From Peptacetobacter hiranonis (lineage in GTDB: Bacteria > Bacillota > Clostridia > Peptostreptococcales > Peptostreptococcaceae), in NCBI RefSeq assembly GCF_008151785.1, contig NZ_CP036523.1, positions 1,798,001-1,862,000 on the forward strand: 64,000 nt of DNA, in the 5' to 3' direction. The notes under the pieces are model-generated. The model saw nothing but the letters and a program-made list of their open reading frames with translations. It had not been told where the DNA came from and made no database searches. Both the position numbers and the translations under genes were made by a program. Positions 36,650 to 43,393 of the stretch are shown piece after piece. The number at the start of each line of letters is the position of its first letter. Position 1 is the first letter of the stretch.

Positions 36650-36715
36650 TTACACCTCTGTCATTTTGAGTTACATAATTGTAACGCTTTTTGGCATAAA
36701 TGTAATCTTTTGTAA
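36650..36715. promoter_or_regulatory. Array of phased TTACA/TGTAA half-sites or branched terminator
   Basis: TTACA at 36650 and 36671, TGTAA at 36680, 36701 and 36711: spacings of 21, 21 and 10 bp, whole helical turns. GTTACA-TAAT-TGTAAC (36670-36685) nests inside AAGATTACA / TGTAATCTT. In minus sense the outer arm is followed by seven T, so it could also terminate the phosphohexomutase gene. Confidence 0.5.
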
Positions 36716-36785
36716 TTTCTTATTTTATGAAATTTTTATTAGTTATAATTTTATTCTATAGTTATTTTAGGCTATAAATTTTATT

Positions 36786-38279
36786 TTATAATCCTTTTAA
36801 ATCATAGTTTTCTAAGAATGATTTAAGTGTAGCGTATATTTTATCTGTTCCACCTATTTCATTTGATTCTATGTTTAATGCTAATAGAGGTTCGTGAAGT
36901 GATATTCTTATTAAGAACCATCCATCTTCTCCTTCTCCTGAGCAGTTAGCTCTTATTCCTTCATAGTTTTTAGGAACTAATGACCAATTTTCACTTTCTT
37001 CAACAAATACACTTAGTTCTGATAGTATCTGTTCTGCGTATGGTCTGAAGTCTTCTTTATTTATTCCTATTCTAACTTCTTTTTCTTCTGCTGCTTCTTT
37101 TAAATCAGCTATTAATGATTCTATAGTTTTTCCTTCTTTAGCCATTTTAGCAGCTTTTATAAGTATTTTAGCTATTAAATAAGCTCCGTCATCAAGGAAG
37201 TAGTTTTCTTTTATTGCAGCATGTCCAGAAGTTTCTATTGCTAAGTGACATTCTTCTCCCTCGTTGTTTAATCTTATAGCTTCATTTATTACATTTTTGT
37301 ATCCTCTTTTAAATCTGTGGTGTTTTCCACCATGATTTTCTATGAATTCAGCAAGTCCTACAGATGTTATTGAGTCTGTTACTATTGTAGTATTAGGATT
37401 TTCTTCTAATAATATTTCAGATATTACAGCTATAAGAGCATTTTTGTTTATGAAAGATCCATCTTTTCCAACTAATGCAGCTCTATCTACGTCTGTATCG
37501 AATATTATACCTAAGTCAGCTTTGTTGTCTACAACAGCTTTACTTATACTTGCCATAGCTTCTTTGTTTTCTGGGTTTGGTATATGGTTAGGGAACATTC
37601 CGTCTGGTTCTAAGAACTGACTTCCTTCTGTATCAGCACCTAATTTTTCAAGTACTTTTTCAGCAAAGAATCCACCAGCACCATTACCAGCATCCACTAT
37701 TATTTTCATTCCATCAAATGGTTTTTCGTAGCAAGATTCAGAGTTAACACCTTTTCTTATTTTATCAACTAATACTTCAGCGTAATCGTCTATAAGGTTT
37801 CTTTCACATATAGAACCTTTTTCAGCAGATTCTACTGTTTTTCCTTCACATACTATATCAAGCATAGCTTTTATATCAGCTTTTTCAAGACCACCATTTT
37901 CTGTAAAGAATTTTAATCCATTGTAGAAGAATGGTAGATGACTTGCAGTTATCATTATTGAACCATCGCATTTGTATCCGTCCATAACTGTTGTCATAAA
38001 CATTGATGGAGTTGTTGATAATTTACAATTTACTACATCACATCCCTGAGATGTTAATGCTTCTATTATTGTATTTCTAAATTCTTCTCCTGTTATTCTA
38101 GAATCATTTCCTACAGCTACAACTATTTTTTCTTTTCCAGTTTTTTCTTTTAGCCATATATGGAATGCTCTAGCTATTTTTTCTACTTCTACCTTTGTAA
38201 GAGTTACTTCTTTTTCATCGTTAGGGTATGCAACCCCTCTTATGTCTGTTCCATTCTGTAATTTATATATTTTTTCCAT
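36786..38279 (-). CDS. Phosphoglucomutase/phosphomannomutase family protein
   Basis: A 497-residue alpha-D-phosphohexomutase. N-terminal GTDIRGVAYPNDE, active-site serine loop ITASHLPFFYNGLKF (Ser about 113), metal loop FDTDVDRAALVG, sugar loop AIETSGHAAIKENYFLDDG and C-terminal phosphate-binding RANCSGEGEDGWFLIRIS. The set is complete. Length is in the PMM/PGM range rather than GlmM (about 450). Probable role in glucose-1-P or mannose-1-P supply. Start at 38279 with AGGAG nine bases upstream. Own promoter at 38317-38345. Confidence 0.88.
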   Translation of the reverse strand: MEKIYKLQNGTDIRGVAYPNDEKEVTLTKVEVEKIARAFHIWLKEKTGKEKIVVAVGNDSRITGEEFRNTIIEALTSQGCDVVNCKLSTTPSMFMTTVMDGYKCDGSIMITASHLPFFYNGLKFFTENGGLEKADIKAMLDIVCEGKTVESAEKGSICERNLIDDYAEVLVDKIRKGVNSESCYEKPFDGMKIIVDAGNGAGGFFAEKVLEKLGADTEGSQFLEPDGMFPNHIPNPENKEAMASISKAVVDNKADLGIIFDTDVDRAALVGKDGSFINKNALIAVISEILLEENPNTTIVTDSITSVGLAEFIENHGGKHHRFKRGYKNVINEAIRLNNEGEECHLAIETSGHAAIKENYFLDDGAYLIAKILIKAAKMAKEGKTIESLIADLKEAAEEKEVRIGINKEDFRPYAEQILSELSVFVEESENWSLVPKNYEGIRANCSGEGEDGWFLIRISLHEPLLALNIESNEIGGTDKIYATLKSFLENYDLKGL

Positions 38280-38316
38280 AATAAATTCTCCTACCTCTAT
38301 TTTAGTTATCATTTTA

Positions 38317-38345
38317 ATTATAGAAATATTTCAAGATATATGCAA
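38317..38345 (-). promoter_or_regulatory. Phosphohexomutase promoter
   Basis: Minus strand TTGCAT (38340-38345), 17-bp spacer, TATAAT (38317-38322), 38 bp upstream of the start. Confidence 0.7.
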
Positions 38346-38384
38346 TATTTTCAAGAAAAAAAGAATATTTTTAAAATTTATATT

Positions 38385-38600
38385 TTGACAAGTTAATGTT
38401 TTCGTGATAACATTAACTTAAGCAGAGTTAAAATGAACACTGTTTATAAGTTTTCAATTATTCACTTAATATTTTAATTTAGTTTTGATATTTTATATTT
38501 ATAATTTATGATTTGAATCGATATATTCTGACAATATCAAATAAAAAAATAAGCTTTAGGTTCAAAATACGCAATAGGAAAATCCTATTGCTCTTTTTTT
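38385..38600 (+). ncRNA. Candidate plus-strand small RNA with own promoter and terminator
   Basis: TTGACA (38385-38390), 17-bp spacer, TAACAT (38408-38413). An 11-bp palindrome AAGTTAATGTT/AACATTAACTT (38390-38419) covers the promoter and could be an operator. About 150 bases downstream a canonical terminator GCAATAGGA-AAA-TCCTATTGC-TCTTTTTTT (38571-38600) follows. No gene on either strand. Only a 14-codon frame starting ATG at 38433 with a poor ribosome site lies inside. Confidence 0.5.
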
Positions 38601-38612
38601 ATACAAATTTAT

Positions 38613-38658
38613 AAAAAATATCGCTATTGGCGGTTAGCTTCTAATAGCGATATTTTTT
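38613..38658. terminator. Bidirectional terminator of the gat-like operon
   Basis: Perfect 16-bp stem AAAAAATATCGCTATT / AATAGCGATATTTTTT with a 14-base loop, 36 bp after the last operon gene. Confidence 0.85.
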
Positions 38659-38694
38659 ATTATATTAATGTTTGGAGTTAGGTTGATAGCTTAA

Positions 38695-39747
38695 TTAATT
38701 TTTTTCTGGATAGAATAAAACCTTTCCTATTGATTCTACTCTTTCAGCTATTTTTTCAAATATATTTGATCCTTCTGATAATGGTAATTTATGAGTTACT
38801 AGAGGCTCAGTTTTTATTTTACCTTGTCTCATAAATTCTACTGTTGTAGTCCATTCTTTTCCTGGGAACGGAGATGATATCGCATTCCAAGAACCAAATA
38901 CCTGTAATTCATTTCTAACTATTTTTTCAAAATAAAATCTTTTTACCATTACATCTCCATAAGGTATTCCTAAGAATACAACTTTTCCACCTTTTTTAGA
39001 TAGTGAAAACGCCTGTGCAGATGTTATAGGAGAACCAGCAGATTCAACAACTACATCCGCTCTTCTTCCATTAGTTATTTTTTCAAGCTCTTCGCAAGGT
39101 TCTACCCCCATAGAATTTATTATATCCGTTGCTCCAAGCTGTTTTGCAAGTTCTAATTTCTTATCATCTATATCTAAAGCTATTATTCTTTTTGCACCGA
39201 ACACTTTTGCCCACTGTATTGCAAGCAACCCTATTGTTCCACACCCTATAACAGCAACATCGTCGCCTGGTTCTAATCCTGTTTTGTATAATCCATGAAG
39301 AGATACACAAGCTGGCTCTACCATAGATGCTGCTTCAAAACTAACTTCATCTGGTATCAATATGGCATTTTCTGCTGGAACTTTTACATATTCTGCAAAT
39401 GCACCAGGATCTTTTGCTCCTATTACCTTTAATTTTTCACATCTTGCAAACTCTCCCTTTTTACAAGATTCACACTCTCCGCAGTATAGAGCTGGGCAAA
39501 CAGCCACTCTATCTCCTACTTTTACATTTTTTACATTTTTCCCTATTTCTTCTACTATACCAGAGAACTCATGTCCCCAAGTCATCCCCTCTATATAAGG
39601 TCCCAACTGCGCATATCTATGTCCATCAGATCCACATATACCTGCAACTTTAACCTTTACTATTATTTCATTATCATTTTCAATGACAGGATTTTTAGTA
39701 TCCTCAAATCTAATATCTCTTGCCCCATATAAATTTAGTGCTTTCAT
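38695..39747 (-). CDS. Zinc-dependent polyol dehydrogenase, galactitol-1-phosphate 5-dehydrogenase-like
   Basis: A 350-residue medium-chain dehydrogenase. Catalytic zinc ligands are in GICGSDGHRY and TWGHEFSG. The structural zinc Cys set is CPALYCGECESCKKGEFARC. The NAD fold has VIGCGTIGLLAIQWAK. Resembles GatD, which oxidises galactitol-1-P to tagatose-6-P. It is the last gene of the PTS operon, so oxidation of the PTS product is the expected role; sorbitol-6-P type substrates cannot be ruled out. Ends before a strong terminator. Confidence 0.85.
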   Translation of the reverse strand: MKALNLYGARDIRFEDTKNPVIENDNEIIVKVKVAGICGSDGHRYAQLGPYIEGMTWGHEFSGIVEEIGKNVKNVKVGDRVAVCPALYCGECESCKKGEFARCEKLKVIGAKDPGAFAEYVKVPAENAILIPDEVSFEAASMVEPACVSLHGLYKTGLEPGDDVAVIGCGTIGLLAIQWAKVFGAKRIIALDIDDKKLELAKQLGATDIINSMGVEPCEELEKITNGRRADVVVESAGSPITSAQAFSLSKKGGKVVFLGIPYGDVMVKRFYFEKIVRNELQVFGSWNAISSPFPGKEWTTTVEFMRQGKIKTEPLVTHKLPLSEGSNIFEKIAERVESIGKVLFYPEKN

Positions 39748-39775
39748 GATATTATTTCACCCCTTAGTATTCAAT

Positions 39776-40813
39776 TTATTTAAATGACTTAACTATAACT
39801 TTTATTTCTTTTCCTGATATTAAAGATTCCATTCCCTCTTTAAAATCATCTAAATAAACTATTTTAGTTATAAGTTTTTCAACATTTACCTTTTTACTCG
39901 AAAGAAGATCTAATGCTAAATCCCAAGAAGTTGGCTTCTGAGATCTACTTCCAACATAAGTTATTTCTCTCTGAATTATTGCATCCTGGTCCATTTCATT
40001 TAATTTTTTAGCAAATATACCAACCTGTACAAATGTACCTTTTTTCTGTATTAATCTCAATGCCTGATTAACTGCTGGCATAAATCCTGAACAATCAAAT
40101 ACCTTTGTTACACCATTTCCATTTGTTTCTCTATCCACTACATCTTCAAGATTTTCTTTTCCAACATTTACTAAAACATCTACACCTAGCTCTTTTGCTA
40201 ATTCTAATCTTGGAATATCTTTTTCAACACCTGACATTATTATCTTAGCACCTCTTGATTTTACAACTTGTGCTAATAATATGCCTATTGGTCCAGGACC
40301 TATTATTAATACTATGTCATCTTCAGATATACTTGTTTTTTCTAGAGCTGCATGGCAACAACATGCTAAAGGTTCTGTAAATGCAGCTTCTAATGTAGAT
40401 ACATTTTCTGGAAGAATGTGTATACTTTCTTCTCTTGAAAGAACATATTCTGCAAAACTTCCATTTACCCGAGTTCCGATACCTTTTCTATTTCCACATA
40501 AGTTATAGTCTTTTGTCTTGCAATGAATACATTCTTCACAAGTGGCAAATGTTGTTTCAGATGTAACTCTATCCCCTACTTTTATGTTTTTTACATCCTC
40601 TCCAACTTCTACTACAACACCCGCAAATTCATGTCCTAGTACAACTGGAGCTTTTAGATTTGCATATTCTCCTTTGAATGAATGTATATCCGATCCACAT
40701 ATTCCACTATAATCAACTTTTATTTTAACTTTATCAGCTTCAACTTTTGGTTCTTCTATGTCTAGTATTTCGATATTGTCATATCCTGGTTTTGTTTTTA
40801 CAACTGCCTTCAT
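39776..40813 (-). CDS. Second zinc-dependent polyol dehydrogenase
   Basis: A 345-residue MDR dehydrogenase paralogous to the next gene. It has GICGSDIHSFKGEY, LGHEFAGVVVEVGEDV, the structural zinc loop TFATCEECIHCKTKDYNLC, IIGPGPIGILLAQVVK for NAD binding and VFDCSGFMPAVNQALR. Two tandem dehydrogenases behind a galactitol-type PTS suggest either a two-step oxidation/epimerisation or two alternative hexitol phosphates. Separated from the IIC gene by a long hairpin. Start supported by AAGGAG. Confidence 0.85.
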   Translation of the reverse strand: MKAVVKTKPGYDNIEILDIEEPKVEADKVKIKVDYSGICGSDIHSFKGEYANLKAPVVLGHEFAGVVVEVGEDVKNIKVGDRVTSETTFATCEECIHCKTKDYNLCGNRKGIGTRVNGSFAEYVLSREESIHILPENVSTLEAAFTEPLACCCHAALEKTSISEDDIVLIIGPGPIGILLAQVVKSRGAKIIMSGVEKDIPRLELAKELGVDVLVNVGKENLEDVVDRETNGNGVTKVFDCSGFMPAVNQALRLIQKKGTFVQVGIFAKKLNEMDQDAIIQREITYVGSRSQKPTSWDLALDLLSSKKVNVEKLITKIVYLDDFKEGMESLISGKEIKVIVKSFK

Positions 40814-40855
40814 ATCTCACATCTCCTTATAATTAGCCTTTACGTCCTAAAATAT

Positions 40856-40887
40856 AGCTCTTTTCTTAAAAATTTAAGAAAAGAGCT
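40856..40887. repeat. Intercistronic hairpin between IIC and dehydrogenase genes
   Basis: Perfect 15-bp stem AGCTCTTTTCTTAAA / TTTAAGAAAAGAGCT with a 2-base spacer. T-rich sequence follows on the plus strand and only ATATTTTAGG on the minus strand; probably a leaky terminator or mRNA 3'-end stabiliser. Confidence 0.6.
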
Positions 40888-40924
40888 TTTATTTATTTTA
40901 TTTAGTTTTTTAATCAAATATTGC

Positions 40925-42199
40925 TTAGAATATTCCTAGCCCAGATACAAGCTGAGATAGTTTTAATATTGCCCATTTGAATAAGTTACCACCAGTATCT
41001 ATACTTGATACTATTGCCGCACCTTTTGGCATCATATTAGCCTGCTGAAGTAGCTCTGTATGTACAGGAGCATAGTTTGTAGCCATAAATAATGATATAG
41101 CTAATACTATTGTTCCAGTTATTACAGACTGTACTATATTACCTTTTCTGAAGCATACTATAAATGCTACGTAGAATGGTATTGTAGCTAAGTCACCAAA
41201 TGGAAGAACTTTATTTCCTGGTAATATTACTGCTAAGAATAATGTTATAGGCACTAATATAAGAGCTGTTGATAAAACTGAAGGATGTCCAGTTGCAAGA
41301 GCAGCATCTAGTCCTATGTAAAGGTCTCTACCTTCGTATTTTTCCTGTAAGAAGTCTCTAACAGCTTCTGATATTGGAACTAGACCTTCCATAAGTATTT
41401 TAACCATTCTTGGCATTAAGAACATAACTGCACCCATTGACATACCAACATTGAATATTTCTGACACTTCATATCCTGCAAGTGTTCCTAATATAAGACC
41501 TAATATTATCCCCATCATCATAGGTTCTCCAAATATACCAAATCTTTTCTGTATACTATCTGGATCTGCATTTAATTTGTTTATTCCAGGTATTTTTTCA
41601 ACTACTTTACCTACTAAGAATCCTAGTGGTGCAAATGAAGTTGTTGATCCTGTTGGTAAACATATACCTTCTAATCCATAGAATTCCTGAACATAAGGAG
41701 CTGTTTTATCAGCTGTATATAGAACTAAACATTCCATTATTATTGCACATATTATAGCCCATACATAACTTCCTGTTACTATATATCCAGTAGCTCCTGC
41801 TACTATGAAATGCCAGTAGTTCCATAAGTCTATATTTAAAGTTTTAGTTTTATTGAAATATATTAAGATAAGGTTTACTATTAAACATATTGGTATTAAT
41901 AGCGGTGCAACTGGAGATGCCCAAGTTGCAGATGCTGTCATTGGCCAACCAACATCTATTATAGTAAGACTTAGACCAAATCTTTCAACCATTGCCTGTG
42001 CTGCTGGTCCAAGTGTTGTAGTTAATAAGTTTACAACTAAGTTGATACCTACGAATCCTATCCCGATTGTAAGTCCTGATTTTAATGCTTTTGAGAATTT
42101 AATTTTGAATATAAGACCTAAAATTAAAATTGTTATTGGTAGTATGACAGTTGGTCCCATGTTAAGGATGTACTGTACTACTGCTAATACTTTATCCAT
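40925..42199 (-). CDS. PTS galactitol-type transporter, IIC component
   Basis: A 424-residue polytopic permease. N-terminus LAVVQYILNMGPTVILPITI, then LKSGLTIGIGFVGINLVVNLL, CLPTGSTTSFAPLGFLVGK, GIFGEPMMMGIILGLILG and a C-terminal region with TNYAPVHTELLQQ, all diagnostic of the GatC (SgcC) family, EIIC of the galactitol PTS. It translocates and phosphorylates the hexitol together with IIB and IIA encoded just upstream. A stem-loop at 42285-42317 separates it from IIB. Good GGAGG ribosome site. Confidence 0.9.
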   Translation of the reverse strand: MDKVLAVVQYILNMGPTVILPITILILGLIFKIKFSKALKSGLTIGIGFVGINLVVNLLTTTLGPAAQAMVERFGLSLTIIDVGWPMTASATWASPVAPLLIPICLIVNLILIYFNKTKTLNIDLWNYWHFIVAGATGYIVTGSYVWAIICAIIMECLVLYTADKTAPYVQEFYGLEGICLPTGSTTSFAPLGFLVGKVVEKIPGINKLNADPDSIQKRFGIFGEPMMMGIILGLILGTLAGYEVSEIFNVGMSMGAVMFLMPRMVKILMEGLVPISEAVRDFLQEKYEGRDLYIGLDAALATGHPSVLSTALILVPITLFLAVILPGNKVLPFGDLATIPFYVAFIVCFRKGNIVQSVITGTIVLAISLFMATNYAPVHTELLQQANMMPKGAAIVSSIDTGGNLFKWAILKLSQLVSGLGIF

Positions 42200-42284
42200 T
42201 TACTCTTCCTCCTAATTACGTTAATTTCCACAATATAATGTATTTAAAAAATAATATTAAAATATTAATTTTCCAATTTTACTT

Positions 42285-42317
42285 AGAGATAAATAGATGA
42301 AAAATCTATTTATCTCT
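42285..42317. repeat. Intercistronic hairpin between IIB and IIC genes
   Basis: Perfect 14-bp stem AGAGATAAATAGAT / ATCTATTTATCTCT with a 5-base loop. The T-run is on the plus strand only, so for the minus-strand operon it is a processing or stability element rather than a true terminator. Confidence 0.6.
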
Positions 42318-42325
42318 ATTTTTTA

Positions 42326-42610
42326 TTATTCACCCTTTAATACATCAAGTATCTGTTTTTCTGTAGCTTTTATATTTATACCTGTTATATAAGCTGTAGC
42401 TTTTATAGCTGGTATTTTATAAGTTGTTGGTAGTATAGTTGTTGATACTATAAGATCTGCTTCATCCTGTTTTGCTGCACATTCAGCTATTTTACACTGA
42501 ACTATTTCTGCATCAAGATTATGTTCTTTTATAAGTTCTTCTAGTTTTGAACAAACTACTGTTGATGTTGCAATTCCTGCTCCACATGCTACTAAAATTC
42601 TTTTTTTCAT
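42326..42610 (-). CDS. PTS galactitol-type IIB component
   Basis: A 94-residue IIB protein with the P-loop and phospho-cysteine in ILVACGAGIATSTVVCSKLEE (Cys9 region), then DLIVSTTILPTTYKIPAI. Length and motif match GatB. It receives phosphate from IIA and passes it to the hexitol bound by IIC. Confidence 0.9.
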   Translation of the reverse strand: MKKRILVACGAGIATSTVVCSKLEELIKEHNLDAEIVQCKIAECAAKQDEADLIVSTTILPTTYKIPAIKATAYITGINIKATEKQILDVLKGE

Positions 42611-42647
42611 TTTTACATCCTCCTAAACATTATGCATTTCATCTATA

Positions 42648-43106
42648 TTATAAAGACTCTATTATCTTTAAAATATCTTCTTTATCGTTAGCATTTATTA
42701 GTGCATTTACAGTTTCTTTATTCTGTATTAACTGCATTAGCTCTTGTAATATAGTTAACTGACTATGTGGCTGATTTAAGCCTAGTACAAATGCTAATTT
42801 AACATTTACGCTTTCATCTGCGTCTTCCATAGATTTAAACTCTACTTCATTTTTTAACTGGCATACTGCTATAAATTCTTCCTTGATGTACTCTGCATCA
42901 GTATGAGGTATAGCAACACCTATTTCTCCTAAATTTAGACCTGTTGGAAAATTCTGTTCTCTCTGAAGAATTTTTTCATAAAACTCTTCTTTAATGTATC
43001 CATTCTCTATTCCTATATTATGGATTGCTTTAAATAGTTCTTCTTTTGTTTCACATTCTAAACTTGGAAGAACCATATTCTCATTTATATACTTTATGAT
43101 TTCCAC
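42648..43106 (-). CDS. PTS IIA component, fructose/galactitol type
   Basis: A 152-residue PTS_EIIA_2 domain with the phosphorylatable His in GVAIPHTDAEYIKEEF and QPHSQLTILQELMQLI near the C-terminus. First gene after the sigma-54 promoter. The start is GTG at 43106 with GGAGG six bases upstream; no in-frame ATG is better placed. Accepts phosphate from HPr. Confidence 0.9.
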   Translation of the reverse strand: MEIIKYINENMVLPSLECETKEELFKAIHNIGIENGYIKEEFYEKILQREQNFPTGLNLGEIGVAIPHTDAEYIKEEFIAVCQLKNEVEFKSMEDADESVNVKLAFVLGLNQPHSQLTILQELMQLIQNKETVNALINANDKEDILKIIESL

Positions 43107-43147
43107 TGTTATCCTCCATTCTTTTTATTTTTACACTATATTTATAA

Positions 43148-43164
43148 AGCATCTAACGTGCCAA
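43148..43164 (-). promoter_or_regulatory. Sigma-54 (-24/-12) promoter of the gat-like operon
   Basis: Minus strand TTGGCAC-GTTAG-ATGCT: TGGCAC at -24 and TGC at -12 with the exact GG-to-GC spacing. It is 42 bp upstream of the IIA start and next to a LevR-like activator gene. Confidence 0.88.
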
Positions 43165-43223
43165 CTTTTTGTTTTTTTTGTTTTTATTTTGGGGTTTATT
43201 TTTAAAAATTGTTTAGGTTGATT

Positions 43224-43252
43224 GGAAAATTAACGTTTTCGCAAGGAAAATG
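43224..43252. promoter_or_regulatory. Candidate upstream activating site
   Basis: Two overlapping palindromes, GAAAA-TTAACG-TTTTC (43225-43240) and TTTTC-GCAAG-GAAAA (43236-43250), about 90-115 bp upstream of the sigma-54 start, where LevR-type activators bind. The rest of 43253-43393 is T-rich with no gene. Confidence 0.5.
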
Positions 43253-43393
43253 TTTTTTTATTTTTTTATATTTTTAATTTAACAAGCAAAAAAAGCCAAA
43301 CTTTTTTTAATTGTTTTTTTTGTTTTTTTCAAGAATGTGTATTTTTCAACATTTGTTATTTTTTCATTAAATACAAATAAAACCAAACCACAT

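Noticed and set aside
41853-42215. Plus-strand 120-codon frame within the PTS IIC gene (and similar long antisense frames in grdC, grdD, cutC, asnS)
   Set aside because: Each lies opposite a well-recognised gene, has low-complexity composition and no ribosome site; they are antisense shadows.
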